From Parageobacillus sp. KH3-4 (GTDB lineage Bacteria; Bacillota; Bacilli; Bacillales; Anoxybacillaceae), in contig NZ_AP025627.1 in assembly GCF_022846435.1 (NCBI RefSeq), forward strand, positions 3,692,001-3,756,000: DNA of 64,000 nt. Direction: 5' to 3'. Below the pieces are notes generated by a model that searched no databases, was not told the DNA's origin, and saw only the letters and a list, made by a program, of their open reading frames with translations. The position numbers and the translations under genes are program-made. Position 1 is the first letter of the stretch. The number at the start of each line of letters is the position of its first letter. This document shows positions 46,291-54,773 of this stretch, in pieces.

Positions 46291-47127
46291 TTACAGATGG
46301 TGCTTCAAACGCCACAGTCTCGATATCATCGGCGCCCCATCCCAAACAATCTTGCTTTTTGCTCTTCGCTTTTTCACTTCCGGTTCATCAAGCAATAGCC
46401 AGAAGTTTTTCATCGGCAAATCTCCAAGCCCGTGCTTTTCACTTAACCTGTTTAAATACATTCGCCGCTTGCCGTCCATCTGCCGCGACAAGTTGTCCCC
46501 GTCGTCGGAAAAAGCGTATAACACGCTCGCTGTCGCGACGCGCTTGACGCGAAACGACCCGGACACGCGCAAAAAAAAGTCCCAATCCCAATAATGGTGA
46601 ACATCTGGATCAAAATAGCCGAGATGATCGTGAATCGATTTGCGATATAAACTTCCAGACGGAACATATGTAGAAAATTTCCGCATCGCTTCCCGGTCAT
46701 ATTCATAAGCGAATAAAAAGCGGGCTGTCGGGATACGCTGCCCGTTTTCAGTCCGATAATGAAAAATTTCTACGTCCGAATAAACGAAATCGGCATCGCT
46801 AATTTCCGCAACCATTTGCTCCATATGGCAAGGAAGCAACAAATCGTCATCGTCGCAAAGCATAATAAGTTCCCCTTTTGCCGCTTTGACGCCGATATTT
46901 CTCGCCTCGACATGTCCGACATTGTCGCGGCAGTGAATAAGATGAACATCGAGCTCCGGATATAACGCGACAACGTCGTCAACGCGCTCGCCTCCATCAT
47001 TGACAACGACCACTTCAAAATGGCGGTATGTCTGCCTGTTCAGCGATTCCAATAATTCCGCGAGCGGGTACGGGCGATTGTATGTCGGAATGACAACAGA
47101 TACAAAAGAATTATTCAAGTGATTCAC
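46291..47127 (-). CDS. Family 2 glycosyltransferase
   Basis: A 278-residue GT-A-fold enzyme: SVVIPTYNRPYPLAELLESL at the start, the metal/nucleotide motif ELIMLCDDDDLLLP near 90-103 and a WDWDFFLRVSG segment in the acceptor half. No membrane segment. GTG start at 47127 (AGAGG six bases before); TTG at 47118 is an alternative. It stands alone, not in a polysaccharide cluster, so sugar and acceptor are unknown. Confidence 0.8.
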   Translation of the reverse strand: MNHLNNSFVSVVIPTYNRPYPLAELLESLNRQTYRHFEVVVVNDGGERVDDVVALYPELDVHLIHCRDNVGHVEARNIGVKAAKGELIMLCDDDDLLLPCHMEQMVAEISDADFVYSDVEIFHYRTENGQRIPTARFLFAYEYDREAMRKFSTYVPSGSLYRKSIHDHLGYFDPDVHHYWDWDFFLRVSGSFRVKRVATASVLYAFSDDGDNLSRQMDGKRRMYLNRLSEKHGLGDLPMKNFWLLLDEPEVKKRRAKSKIVWDGAPMISRLWRLKHHL

Positions 47128-47148
47128 TCACCGCCTCTCTTGCATACA

Positions 47149-47197
47149 TAAAAAAGAAGGAGCAATTATCCTAAAGGTATAGCTCCTTCTCGTTTTT
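47149..47197. terminator. Terminator between niaP and the glycosyltransferase
   Basis: AGAAGGAGC (47155-47163) and GCTCCTTCT (47182-47190), with A-run before and T-run after. By orientation it ends niaP. Confidence 0.75.
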
Positions 47198-47206
47198 GTC
47201 AAATAT

Positions 47207-48403
47207 TTATGCCAATTCCCGCCGTTTCGTCTCTTTTCCTAGTGTCCATACCGCGAGAACACCGACGAAAATAGAAACGCAAAAAATGGCAAAAATTGTT
47301 GTAACGGTGAGGCCATTGCCGACAGAATAGCCGACGAAAAGCGGGCCCAAAACGCCGCCGATGCGCCCAAACGCCGCCGCCATCCCGGCCCCCGTGCCGC
47401 GAATCGAAGTTGGGTAAAGCTCCGGCGTATAGGCATATAACGCTCCCCATGCGCCAAGGTTAAAAAACGACAGCAAAATTCCAGAAGCCATCAACAGCGC
47501 AAGCGAATCGGCATTGCCAAAGAAATAAGCGCTCGCAGCCGTACCGATTAGATAGGTGATGAGCACAAATTTTCGCCCCACCCGTTCAATGAGCCACGCA
47601 GCGCTAAAATAGCCGGGCAGCTGCGCCAGCGTCATCATAAGGACATATTCAAAACTTTTAATCAAGCTAAATCCTTTCATGACCATCACGCTTGGCAGCC
47701 ACAAAAACATGCCGTAGTAGGAAAATACGACGCAAAACCAAAGCACCCAAAGCATGAACGTTTCTTTCCGGTAAGAAGATGACCAAACTTTGACGATGTT
47801 GTCCCACACCGTTTTTTCTTTATGCGCGCTTGTAAACCTTGGCGAATCAGGCAGCCCCCATCGCAAATACAGGGCGTATAACGCCGGAATCGTCGCGAGC
47901 CATAGCGCTGTTTGCCAGCCATATGTCGGAATAATGAAATACGAGATGAAGGCGGATAACAACCATCCGAAAGCCCAAAAACTTTCGAGCAGCACCACGA
48001 TTTTCCCGCGTTCTTGCGCCGGCACGCTTTCTGACACAAGCGTCGAAGCGACCGGCAGTTCGCCGCCTAAACCCATTCCTATGAGAAAGCGCAAAACCAA
48101 AAACGCCGCCAATGTCGTTGTTAAGGCAGACAGGCCGCTTCCCACCGAGAATAATAATAGTGTGATAATAAACACGTTTTTTCTGCCGATGCGGTCAGCT
48201 AACAACCCGAATAACAGCGTGCCTGCTGCCATGCCGATCGAATTGACGCTGCCGATCCATCCCATCTGCTCGGTGCTTAAACCCCAATCTTTTTGCAATG
48301 CCGCGATAATAAACGACAGCATGCCAACATCCATCGCGTCAAACATCCAGCCAAGCCCGGCGACCCCCAACAGCTTCCGTTGCGAAACCATTTGTTGACT
48401 CAT
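47207..48403 (-). CDS. niaP: Niacin transporter NiaP (major facilitator family)
   Basis: Imports nicotinate or nicotinamide for NAD synthesis. The 398-residue, 12-segment protein aligns almost without gaps to B. subtilis NiaP: QRKLLGVAGLGWMFDAMDVG, FGLLADRIGRKNVF, MGLGGELPVASTLVSE and SYYGMFLWLPSVM. A half-palindromic GTGTAAAGACAC just downstream of its promoter is the likely NiaR operator. Starts after AGGAGG. Confidence 0.9.
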   Translation of the reverse strand: MSQQMVSQRKLLGVAGLGWMFDAMDVGMLSFIIAALQKDWGLSTEQMGWIGSVNSIGMAAGTLLFGLLADRIGRKNVFIITLLLFSVGSGLSALTTTLAAFLVLRFLIGMGLGGELPVASTLVSESVPAQERGKIVVLLESFWAFGWLLSAFISYFIIPTYGWQTALWLATIPALYALYLRWGLPDSPRFTSAHKEKTVWDNIVKVWSSSYRKETFMLWVLWFCVVFSYYGMFLWLPSVMVMKGFSLIKSFEYVLMMTLAQLPGYFSAAWLIERVGRKFVLITYLIGTAASAYFFGNADSLALLMASGILLSFFNLGAWGALYAYTPELYPTSIRGTGAGMAAAFGRIGGVLGPLFVGYSVGNGLTVTTIFAIFCVSIFVGVLAVWTLGKETKRRELA

Positions 48404-48424
48404 GTCAATCCTCCTATTTTACAA

Positions 48425-48476
48425 GTGTAAAGACACCTTCTTCCATCATTATAGGAGGTTTGGCTCAATGATTCAA
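48425..48476 (-). promoter_or_regulatory. niaP promoter and candidate NiaR operator
   Basis: Minus-strand TTGAAT (48471-48476), 17 bases, TATAAT (48448-48453). GTGTAAAGACAC (48425-48436) follows in the early transcript. NiaR represses niaP in bacilli when niacin is present; the site match is from memory. Confidence 0.55.
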
Positions 48477-48510
48477 TAGAAGATGGTGTATTGCCACATG
48501 AATTTTACAT

Positions 48511-48846
48511 TTACATATTTTTGAATAGAATGTTTTGCATCATAATAAATATTCCCCAACCGCCTATCCCTAGCGCGATGGATAAAATGAATGGAAAAGA
48601 AGCTTTTAAACATAAGCCGATAACCAGCAATAAAAAGGCGGTCGCCGGGAATCCCCATAACACTCCGTCAATAAATTTACTCAACATTTGCATCTCTTCT
48701 CCCTGAAAATATAACCAGAATAAACTCAACAAACTGACTAACGGCAATGCCGCGATGATGCCTCCAAAGGCCGGGTATCTCCGAGCCACTTCTGTTACGC
48801 CACCAATCACAATAGCGGAAACAACGACTTTAACTAGCGCAAACAT
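48511..48846 (-). CDS. DUF3147 small membrane protein
   Basis: A 111-residue protein with four hydrophobic stretches (about 4-18, 26-46, 62-83, 86-105) and the family pattern GGVTEVARRYPAFGGIIAALP. Function unknown. Its start overlaps the marR stop by 13 bases, so translation is probably coupled and it may be the regulator's target. Confidence 0.82.
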   Translation of the reverse strand: MFALVKVVVSAIVIGGVTEVARRYPAFGGIIAALPLVSLLSLFWLYFQGEEMQMLSKFIDGVLWGFPATAFLLLVIGLCLKASFPFILSIALGIGGWGIFIMMQNILFKNM

Positions 48847-49259
48847 TTTCTCGCTCCTTCACTAAGAATGGTAAATGCCTTTTGTATAAGTTCTATATCA
48901 GATTGATCCATTTGTTTAAAAATTTCTTTTAGTTTGTCTTTGTCTAATCGGGTATGCCGATATAATACTCGTCTCCCTTCCTCGGTTAATACAACTAACA
49001 CTCTTCTCTCATCTACACTGCTTCTTCTTTTCGTAACCAACCCTTTTTTCATTAGTCTTTTTATATGTTCTGAAGCAGTATTATGAGAGACAGCCAAATG
49101 TTTTGCTAAATCTCCAATCGTTGCTTCCTTGTTTTTTTCAATGTACTGTAACAAACGGATCGCCTGGTGTGTAATATTATCTTCATGAACATAATGTAAT
49201 AAGTAATAAATATCAGTCCATTGCTCATTAATCATTTCGATAATGTCATCGATCTGCAT
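48834..49259 (-). CDS. MarR-family transcriptional regulator
   Basis: A 141-residue winged-helix repressor: dimer helices at both ends, recognition helix in LAKHLAVSHNTASEHIKRLMKKGL (about 51-75) and wing RRSSVDERRVLVVLTEEGR. It is followed by the overlapping DUF3147 gene. A perfect 21-base palindrome sits just upstream, likely its autoregulatory site. Ligand unknown. Confidence 0.9.
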   Translation of the reverse strand: MQIDDIIEMINEQWTDIYYLLHYVHEDNITHQAIRLLQYIEKNKEATIGDLAKHLAVSHNTASEHIKRLMKKGLVTKRRSSVDERRVLVVLTEEGRRVLYRHTRLDKDKLKEIFKQMDQSDIELIQKAFTILSEGARKCLR

Positions 49260-49281
49260 CCGTTCCCCTCCTATCTAATAA

Positions 49282-49302
49282 TATATCTTAATATAAGATA
49301 TA
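49282..49302. promoter_or_regulatory. Palindromic operator upstream of marR
   Basis: TATATCTTA-ATA-TAAGATATA, a perfect inverted repeat 23 bases before the marR start. A second imperfect half pair (ATCTTATGTAAAGAT) follows at 49303-49317. Typical of MarR autoregulation. Confidence 0.6.
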
Positions 49303-49383
49303 ATCTTATGTAAAGATATAAAAACCTCTCCGTTATTGATGATAAATGAACTATTTCTTTTTCATTTATCTATCTTTATCCGT

Positions 49384-49414
49384 AAAAAAAGATAGGCATA
49401 TTTACCTGCCTATC
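49384..49414 (-). terminator. Terminator of rocB
   Basis: GATAGGCA and TGCCTATC arms; minus strand continues TTTTTTTACGG. It lies 22 bases after the stop. Confidence 0.8.
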
Positions 49415-49436
49415 CTCTCGCCACTATGCTCTTTCC

Positions 49437-51056
49437 TTACTCTGTAAATACTTCGTTGATTGTATATTCCAGCCACTCTTTTAGCTCCTTAAACGCAAAT
49501 CGAACGTTAAGGCGTTCCGTCCATTGGTGGGCGTCGCGTCCGATCGGACCGACATTGAGCATCGGCACATTCAATTTTGTCAGCGCATCAAGCGGCAACC
49601 GATAGCCGCAATCCCATATCGGCATATTTTCGGTAAACGTTTGTAGAGAAGCGGAAGATTGCTGCAAGCCGACGTAGCTTAAATCAGAAATTCCAGGGAA
49701 ATAATGTTGCCGCACAAGAGAAATGCCATGTTTTTCTTGCGCGTATTTTTGCAGCTTCGCAACAAGTCGCTGAACAAGCGGATCGCTGTCGGCGCTGACA
49801 GCCGGGTAATACGGAGGCGCATAAAACAGAACAATCATCGGTGCGAAATCTTTACAAAGCATAGCAAGCCGGTCGACTAGCGCGATCGTTTTCTCCCGGT
49901 CGTCCTTCGCCGCTTCCATCGATAAAACGCTTGCTTCAATTTGTTCGACTTTTTTGGATCCAAACATGTCCACCGCTTTCTTTCTTAATTCCGCAAAAGT
50001 AAATACGTTTATCGACAGCGGTTTCGGCACCGATTTTTCGAGTTTCGCAAAACGGGACGCCTCACTGTCATAATGCTCCTCAATGCGCTTCGCCACCCGT
50101 TTTGCAACCGCGATTAACGAGTTTGTCACGTCATCGAGCGGTTTTTGTTGTAAAAATAAATTAAATAGCGCCACAGCGCGATGCGGTATTTGCACAGAAT
50201 ATTCTTCTTTTAAATCCGTCTGCAATAAATTTGTCGGCGGTGGGCTGACTTCCCCGGCAAACTCTTCGCAAAAATCGGTGTTTAGCTCTAGTTCCCTTGC
50301 AATTTGCGCCACCATAAAATTAGCATTTAACCCCGCGAACGGCTCGCCGACGTGCGTTTCTTTTCCGTAACAATAAAAGCCCGGCAGCGCTTTCCCGATC
50401 GAGCCGGTGTAAATGTAATTCGTTTTATCCCCTGGGTAGCGCGCAAACATCGGTTCAGAATTGATGACAAGCCGATAGGTTAACTTATATTTCTCTGCCA
50501 TTTCTGCGAGCGCTGGCGCAGCAGCGCGCATCCCGACTGAATTTGCTTCCTCATCCGGAACGGTAAGAAGCAGTAAATTCCCGGCAAACGTTCCGTGGCA
50601 CGCTTGCTCAATTAGCGACATATGGAGAGCAAGCCCGCATTTCATATCCATCACGCCGCGGCCAAACAGCCATTCTCCACTTTCGAGATCGGCTCGCACG
50701 TCAGAGGGCAGCTGCTGTTTTTGCTCGTAAAACCGTCTCGTCAGCTCCTCTGGCGAAAATGCAATGTCCTTCCACACTCCGTAATCTTGCACATCGACCA
50801 CATCAAAATGGCTGATGAGAATGACCGTATCGCGCACTTGTTCCGCTTTTTTCACAAGCGCGGTAACAAAATAACGCCCGTCTCCTGTCGGATGCAATTG
50901 CACAAACTCGTTATTTTCCCGGAAATAATCAATGGCGCGCAGCTGTTCTGCGATAAATTTCGCAAGCGATATTTCCGCTTCCGTCCCGCTGATGCTTGGA
51001 TATTCAACTAAACGACAAAGCAATTGTTTCAATTGTTGCGGCGTCTGCCATTTCAT
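49437..51056 (-). CDS. rocB: RocB-type M20 peptidase
   Basis: A 539-residue metallopeptidase-fold protein like B. subtilis RocB of the arginine catabolic operon. Metal motifs are ISHFDVVD, GRGVMDMKCG and VPDEEANS. It is long for M20 because of an extra C-terminal region. ATG at 51056 follows GGGGGATCGAA. The exact reaction of RocB is not established. No rocA/rocD neighbours are present here. Confidence 0.85.
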   Translation of the reverse strand: MKWQTPQQLKQLLCRLVEYPSISGTEAEISLAKFIAEQLRAIDYFRENNEFVQLHPTGDGRYFVTALVKKAEQVRDTVILISHFDVVDVQDYGVWKDIAFSPEELTRRFYEQKQQLPSDVRADLESGEWLFGRGVMDMKCGLALHMSLIEQACHGTFAGNLLLLTVPDEEANSVGMRAAAPALAEMAEKYKLTYRLVINSEPMFARYPGDKTNYIYTGSIGKALPGFYCYGKETHVGEPFAGLNANFMVAQIARELELNTDFCEEFAGEVSPPPTNLLQTDLKEEYSVQIPHRAVALFNLFLQQKPLDDVTNSLIAVAKRVAKRIEEHYDSEASRFAKLEKSVPKPLSINVFTFAELRKKAVDMFGSKKVEQIEASVLSMEAAKDDREKTIALVDRLAMLCKDFAPMIVLFYAPPYYPAVSADSDPLVQRLVAKLQKYAQEKHGISLVRQHYFPGISDLSYVGLQQSSASLQTFTENMPIWDCGYRLPLDALTKLNVPMLNVGPIGRDAHQWTERLNVRFAFKELKEWLEYTINEVFTE

Positions 51057-51099
51057 TTCGATCCCCCATTTTTTTAATTTCATTTTCCCTTATTTTAGC

Positions 51100-51138
51100 A
51101 AAAAAAATAACGCCGCAACCGATGGCGTGCGCGGCGTT
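51100..51138 (-). terminator. Strong terminator upstream of rocB
   Basis: AACGCCGC (51109-51116) and GCGGCGTT (51131-51138), minus strand followed by ATTTTTTTT. It ends the EIIA transcript before rocB. The stretch 51139-51411 holds no supported gene. Confidence 0.8.
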
Positions 51139-51411
51139 ACAAACTCCATGTTCCAATGTCCAATTTCATCAAGTGATATGAAGACGATAATAGTTGTTTC
51201 TGCCGTGTCTCGATATTTTTCTATCTCGGCATATGCTTTTGTTCTTTTTCCGGTTTCATTTTTACTCACCTCTATCGCGGCAAACCAGGCAAGCGCCACT
51301 CCATCACCAAAAATTTCGATGCCGAGCCGCTCTTTCATCCATTGTTTCGCCCATCATCCAATTTGATAAAACACTTTCATTCATTAGGCAATTTTTGTGA
51401 CTTCATCACCA

Positions 51412-51915
51412 TTACGCGTTGATGTCAATGCGGAAAATGGCCGTTTCTCCTTTTGTCGCTTTCGTTTCTGACGTTTTTTGCAAGCTTGCCACAACATCTC
51501 CGTTTGTCACGATAATCGGCGTGATCGTGCTTTTTGCTTTTTGCTTGACAAGATCCAAATCAACCGTTAATAAACGCTGGCCGACTTTGACGCGGTCTCC
51601 GGCCGCTACATGCGCCGTAAATCCTTCGCCATTCATCGAAACCGTTTCTAAGCCAACGTGAATGAGCAGTTCCACCCCTGCTTCCGAACGCAATCCGACC
51701 GCGTGTTTTGTCGGGAATACTTGCACGACTTCTCCGTTGACAGGCGAGACGACTTCCCCGTCTGCCGGTTCAATCGCGATGCCGTCTCCCATCATTTTTT
51801 CGGAAAAAACAGGATCCGGAACTTCCTCGAGCGGCTTCACAATCCCCGTTAACGGCGCGACGACATCTTCATGAGTCGTTTTTTCTTTTTTGCCAAACCA
51901 TTTTTTAAAAAACAT
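51412..51915 (-). CDS. PTS glucose-family EIIA protein
   Basis: A soluble 167-residue EIIA-Glc domain that carries phosphate from HPr to a sugar EIIBC. Motifs are VFSEKMMGDGIAIEP, H71 (TKHAVGL) and the phosphorylated H86 (LLIHVGLETV). A lysine-rich N-terminal tail (MFFKKWFGKKEK) could contact the membrane. ATG at 51915 is eight bases after AAAGGA; ATG at 51924 is too close to it. No EIIBC nearby, so it may serve several permeases, like B. subtilis YpqE. Confidence 0.88.
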   Translation of the reverse strand: MFFKKWFGKKEKTTHEDVVAPLTGIVKPLEEVPDPVFSEKMMGDGIAIEPADGEVVSPVNGEVVQVFPTKHAVGLRSEAGVELLIHVGLETVSMNGEGFTAHVAAGDRVKVGQRLLTVDLDLVKQKAKSTITPIIVTNGDVVASLQKTSETKATKGETAIFRIDINA

Positions 51916-51954
51916 GTTGCTCATCCTTTCTTCTTTGTTTCAACTTAATCTACC

Positions 51955-51999
51955 GAAAAAAAAGACCTAAAACGCCACGATCGACTCGTCTTAGGCCTT
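51955..51999 (-). terminator. Terminator between the dehydrogenase and EIIA genes
   Basis: AAGACCTAA (51962-51970) and TTAGGCCTT (51991-51999); minus strand continues CTTTTTTTTCGG. Confidence 0.7.
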
Positions 52000-52113
52000 G
52001 CCTGCATCCGCAGTCACAATCCCGCATTATCGCTTTTTCATATTTAGGGTAAATGGAATTGAGGGATTTGTCAAAGAATAACGATAATCAAGTCCATGAT
52101 CTCACATGTTCGT

Positions 52114-53175
52114 CTATGCCAATTGTCTTAAGCGGCGGCAAATCTCGTCCGTCACTTCACGAGTAGTCGCTTTTCCACCGATGTCAGGAGTTTTTATGCC
52201 GTCTGCCGTCACATCTTCGATCGTTTTTAATAACACGCTGCCTAATTCGTCTTCGCCAAAATGATCAAGCATCAGTTTCGCCGTCCAAATTTGACCGATC
52301 GGGTTGGCGATTCCTTTCCCGTAAATATCCGGAGCGGAACCATGGACAGGCTCAAACATCGACGGATACTTTCCGTTCAAATTGATGTTCGCCGCCGGGG
52401 CAATACCGATGCTACCCATGATGGCTCCGCCCAAGTCGGTAAGAATGTCGCCGAATAAATTGCTAGCGACGACAACATCAAATAAATGCGGTTTCGTTAC
52501 AAAAAACGCAGCGAGCGCATCGATGTGGTACGAGTCGGTTTGAACTTCTGGATAATCTTGCTTTACTTGCGCGAACACCTCATCCCAAAACGGCATCGTA
52601 TGGAAAATGCCGTTTGATTTCGTAGCACTCGTCACATGCCCTTTCCGTTTTTTCGCCAATTCGAACGCATAGCGCATCGCCCGCTCCATTCCTTTGCGGG
52701 TAAACACCGCGTTTTGGATGGCAATTTCGTCGTCGCCCCGATGAATCCGCCCGCCGATTTCGCTATATTCCCCTTCGCTGTTTTCGCGGACGACAATGAA
52801 GTCAAAATCGTTCGGATTCGCCAATGGCGATTGCAGCCCGCGGAAAAATTTCGCTGGGCGGATGTTAATCACCTGCTCAAACTCGCGGCGAATTTTTAAT
52901 AGCAATCCCCAAAGCGAAATATGGTCCGGCACTAATTTCGGGTTCCCGACAGCCCCTAAAAAAATCGCAGCAAATCCTTGCAAAATTTGCAAACCGTCAT
53001 CTGGCATCATTTTTCCATGTTCAATATAGTAATCGCAGCTCCAAGGAAATTCGACGAACGTAAATTGCAGACCGCCGTGCACCTCGGCGATTGTGCGCAG
53101 CACGTCTAAAGCGGCCGGCACGACTTCTTTGCCGATTCCATCCCCGGGAATAACAGCTATTTCCAATTGTTTCAT
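52114..53175 (-). CDS. D-malate/tartrate dehydrogenase-type beta-decarboxylating dehydrogenase
   Basis: A 353-residue member of the isocitrate/isopropylmalate dehydrogenase family: IPGDGIGKEV at the start, the substrate loop RENSEGEYSEIGG, TKSNG with catalytic Lys, and GSAPDIYGKGIANP binding NAD. The segment before RENSEGEY lacks the serine of isocitrate dehydrogenase; the pattern fits the D-malate/tartrate subgroup (YcsA, DmlA). ATG at 53175 follows GGGGGAG. Not in a leucine operon, against LeuB. Confidence 0.85.
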   Translation of the reverse strand: MKQLEIAVIPGDGIGKEVVPAALDVLRTIAEVHGGLQFTFVEFPWSCDYYIEHGKMMPDDGLQILQGFAAIFLGAVGNPKLVPDHISLWGLLLKIRREFEQVINIRPAKFFRGLQSPLANPNDFDFIVVRENSEGEYSEIGGRIHRGDDEIAIQNAVFTRKGMERAMRYAFELAKKRKGHVTSATKSNGIFHTMPFWDEVFAQVKQDYPEVQTDSYHIDALAAFFVTKPHLFDVVVASNLFGDILTDLGGAIMGSIGIAPAANINLNGKYPSMFEPVHGSAPDIYGKGIANPIGQIWTAKLMLDHFGEDELGSVLLKTIEDVTADGIKTPDIGGKATTREVTDEICRRLRQLA

Positions 53176-53422
53176 ATCGATTTCTCCCCCTATTTCCGGA
53201 TCTCCCAAAAAAGCTTTAGAGCAATTGGAACCGAACGTTCGCGCCGCCTTGGCGACTAGTCCGCACATGTAATTCGATAAATTTTGCTAAAATTCCTGCC
53301 CTGTGCCGGCCACCTCCACCAAAAACCGTTTCATTCACAAATTTTTCGTTAACCGCTACAATAAAAACAAACGACTGCTTACGCTTTCCCATCCATTTCA
53401 TGTGACGAAACGAGGGACAAAC

Positions 53423-54661
53423 ATGACACATTACGATGACCCTTTCCGTGGCAATTTCGACAGCCTTGAAGAATTCGCCGACCGCATCAGTGACCTTTTG
53501 CAATGCCCGATTACGATTGAAGACGCTAATCATCGTCTCATCGCCTATAGCGCCCACGACGACTATACCGACCCGGCGCGGACCGCGACGATTATCAGCC
53601 GTCGCGTACCGGAAAAAGTGATTAACAGCTTATGGAAACAGGGGGCGATCCCCGCTCTATTAAGCAGCCGCGACCCTGTCCGCGTCGCGTCCATTTCCGA
53701 AGTCGGCCTCGGCAGCCGCGTCGCGGTCTCGATTTGGAAAAACGACGAAGTGATCGGATTCATTTGGGCGCTAGAAACGGGCCGAGCGCTATCGAAAGAG
53801 GATATGGAGTTGCTGAAAAAAGCGGCGAAAGCGGCGAAAAATAAAGTATTACAGCTGCATATGCGAAAAAATAAAAAAGAAGAACGAGTACAAGAATTTT
53901 TTTGGAAGCTGCTGACAGGGCACATGACGACGGAGGAAGAAATTAAAGAAAGCTTCAAAGTGATGCAAATTCCATCCTCTCCGTTATTTTCCGTCATCGT
54001 TTTTCGTTTCGCCACCAAAATTACAAGAGAAATTGAAAAACAAATTTCTTATTTGCTGCAAACAACTCAGCAAATTCAACTGCTTCTGTATACGACAGAC
54101 CAGAGCGACGTCATTTTATTGGCGGCGCCGAAAACGACGAATCAGCCGTTGCAAGAGTTTAACTCCTTCATCGAATCATTCGCGACGAAAATGAAAGAGC
54201 GATTCCACATTAACAGCATTCAAAGCGGCTTCGGCGGCATATACGAAACGTATACATGCATCGAAAAAAGCTACAAACAAGCTTTAACGGTGCTGAAAAT
54301 GAAAGAAAAATTTCCAGCGCAACTCAACCGTGTTCATGGATATGAACAATTAGGCATTTACCAATTTTTTGACCTATTGTTGCAGAAAAAACAACAAGGG
54401 GAGTTTGTTAACTCGGCTTTGCGTAAACTGCAATCATATGACGAAAAACACCATACCGATTTAGTCGAAACGTTTGAAATTTTTTTCGACTGCGACTGCA
54501 ATGTCAATGAAACGGCGAAAGCGTTAAACATTCATCCAAACACGCTCGCTTATCGGCTGAAACGCATTGCCGAAATTGGCGAAATTGACTTGCATGATAT
54601 CAATCAAAAGGTAAAACTATATATCGATATTAAACTTGCCAAATACGAAGCACTACATTAA
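53423..54661 (+). CDS. adeR: PucR-family activator of alanine dehydrogenase, AdeR-like
   Basis: A 412-residue regulator: N-terminal sensor region (about 1-150), central GGDEF-like degenerate region and a C-terminal PucR helix-turn-helix (NVNETAKALNIHPNTLAYRLKRI, about 370-392). It lies directly before ald in the same direction, which supports AdeR, the alanine-responsive activator of ald in B. subtilis. ATG at 53423 follows GAGGGACAAAC; 40 upstream codons are open without a site. Confidence 0.82.
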   Translation: MTHYDDPFRGNFDSLEEFADRISDLLQCPITIEDANHRLIAYSAHDDYTDPARTATIISRRVPEKVINSLWKQGAIPALLSSRDPVRVASISEVGLGSRVAVSIWKNDEVIGFIWALETGRALSKEDMELLKKAAKAAKNKVLQLHMRKNKKEERVQEFFWKLLTGHMTTEEEIKESFKVMQIPSSPLFSVIVFRFATKITREIEKQISYLLQTTQQIQLLLYTTDQSDVILLAAPKTTNQPLQEFNSFIESFATKMKERFHINSIQSGFGGIYETYTCIEKSYKQALTVLKMKEKFPAQLNRVHGYEQLGIYQFFDLLLQKKQQGEFVNSALRKLQSYDEKHHTDLVETFEIFFDCDCNVNETAKALNIHPNTLAYRLKRIAEIGEIDLHDINQKVKLYIDIKLAKYEALH

Positions 54662-54743
54662 TTTGTGGAAATCCACAAAATGATAGCGTTTATTTTTTTT
54701 TTCTTAACAAAGAAAAAAACATTGCAACTGTTTATACTATAAT
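54662..54743 (+). promoter_or_regulatory. ald promoter and candidate AdeR palindrome
   Basis: TTTGTGGA-AA-TCCACAAA (54662-54679) is a perfect palindrome directly after the adeR stop. TATAAT (54738-54743) lacks a good -35, as expected for an activated promoter. The palindrome centre is about 80 bases before the expected start. Confidence 0.5.
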
Positions 54744-54773
54744 TAAGGCTACAATTAAGGGAGGATTTCATTG

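Noticed and set aside
47790-48398. 202-codon plus-strand frame opposite niaP
   Set aside because: Antisense to conserved transporter sequence.
51090-51338. 82-codon minus-strand frame between EIIA and rocB
   Set aside because: Contains a strong terminator before its stop codon, lacks a good ribosome site and matches nothing known to me.
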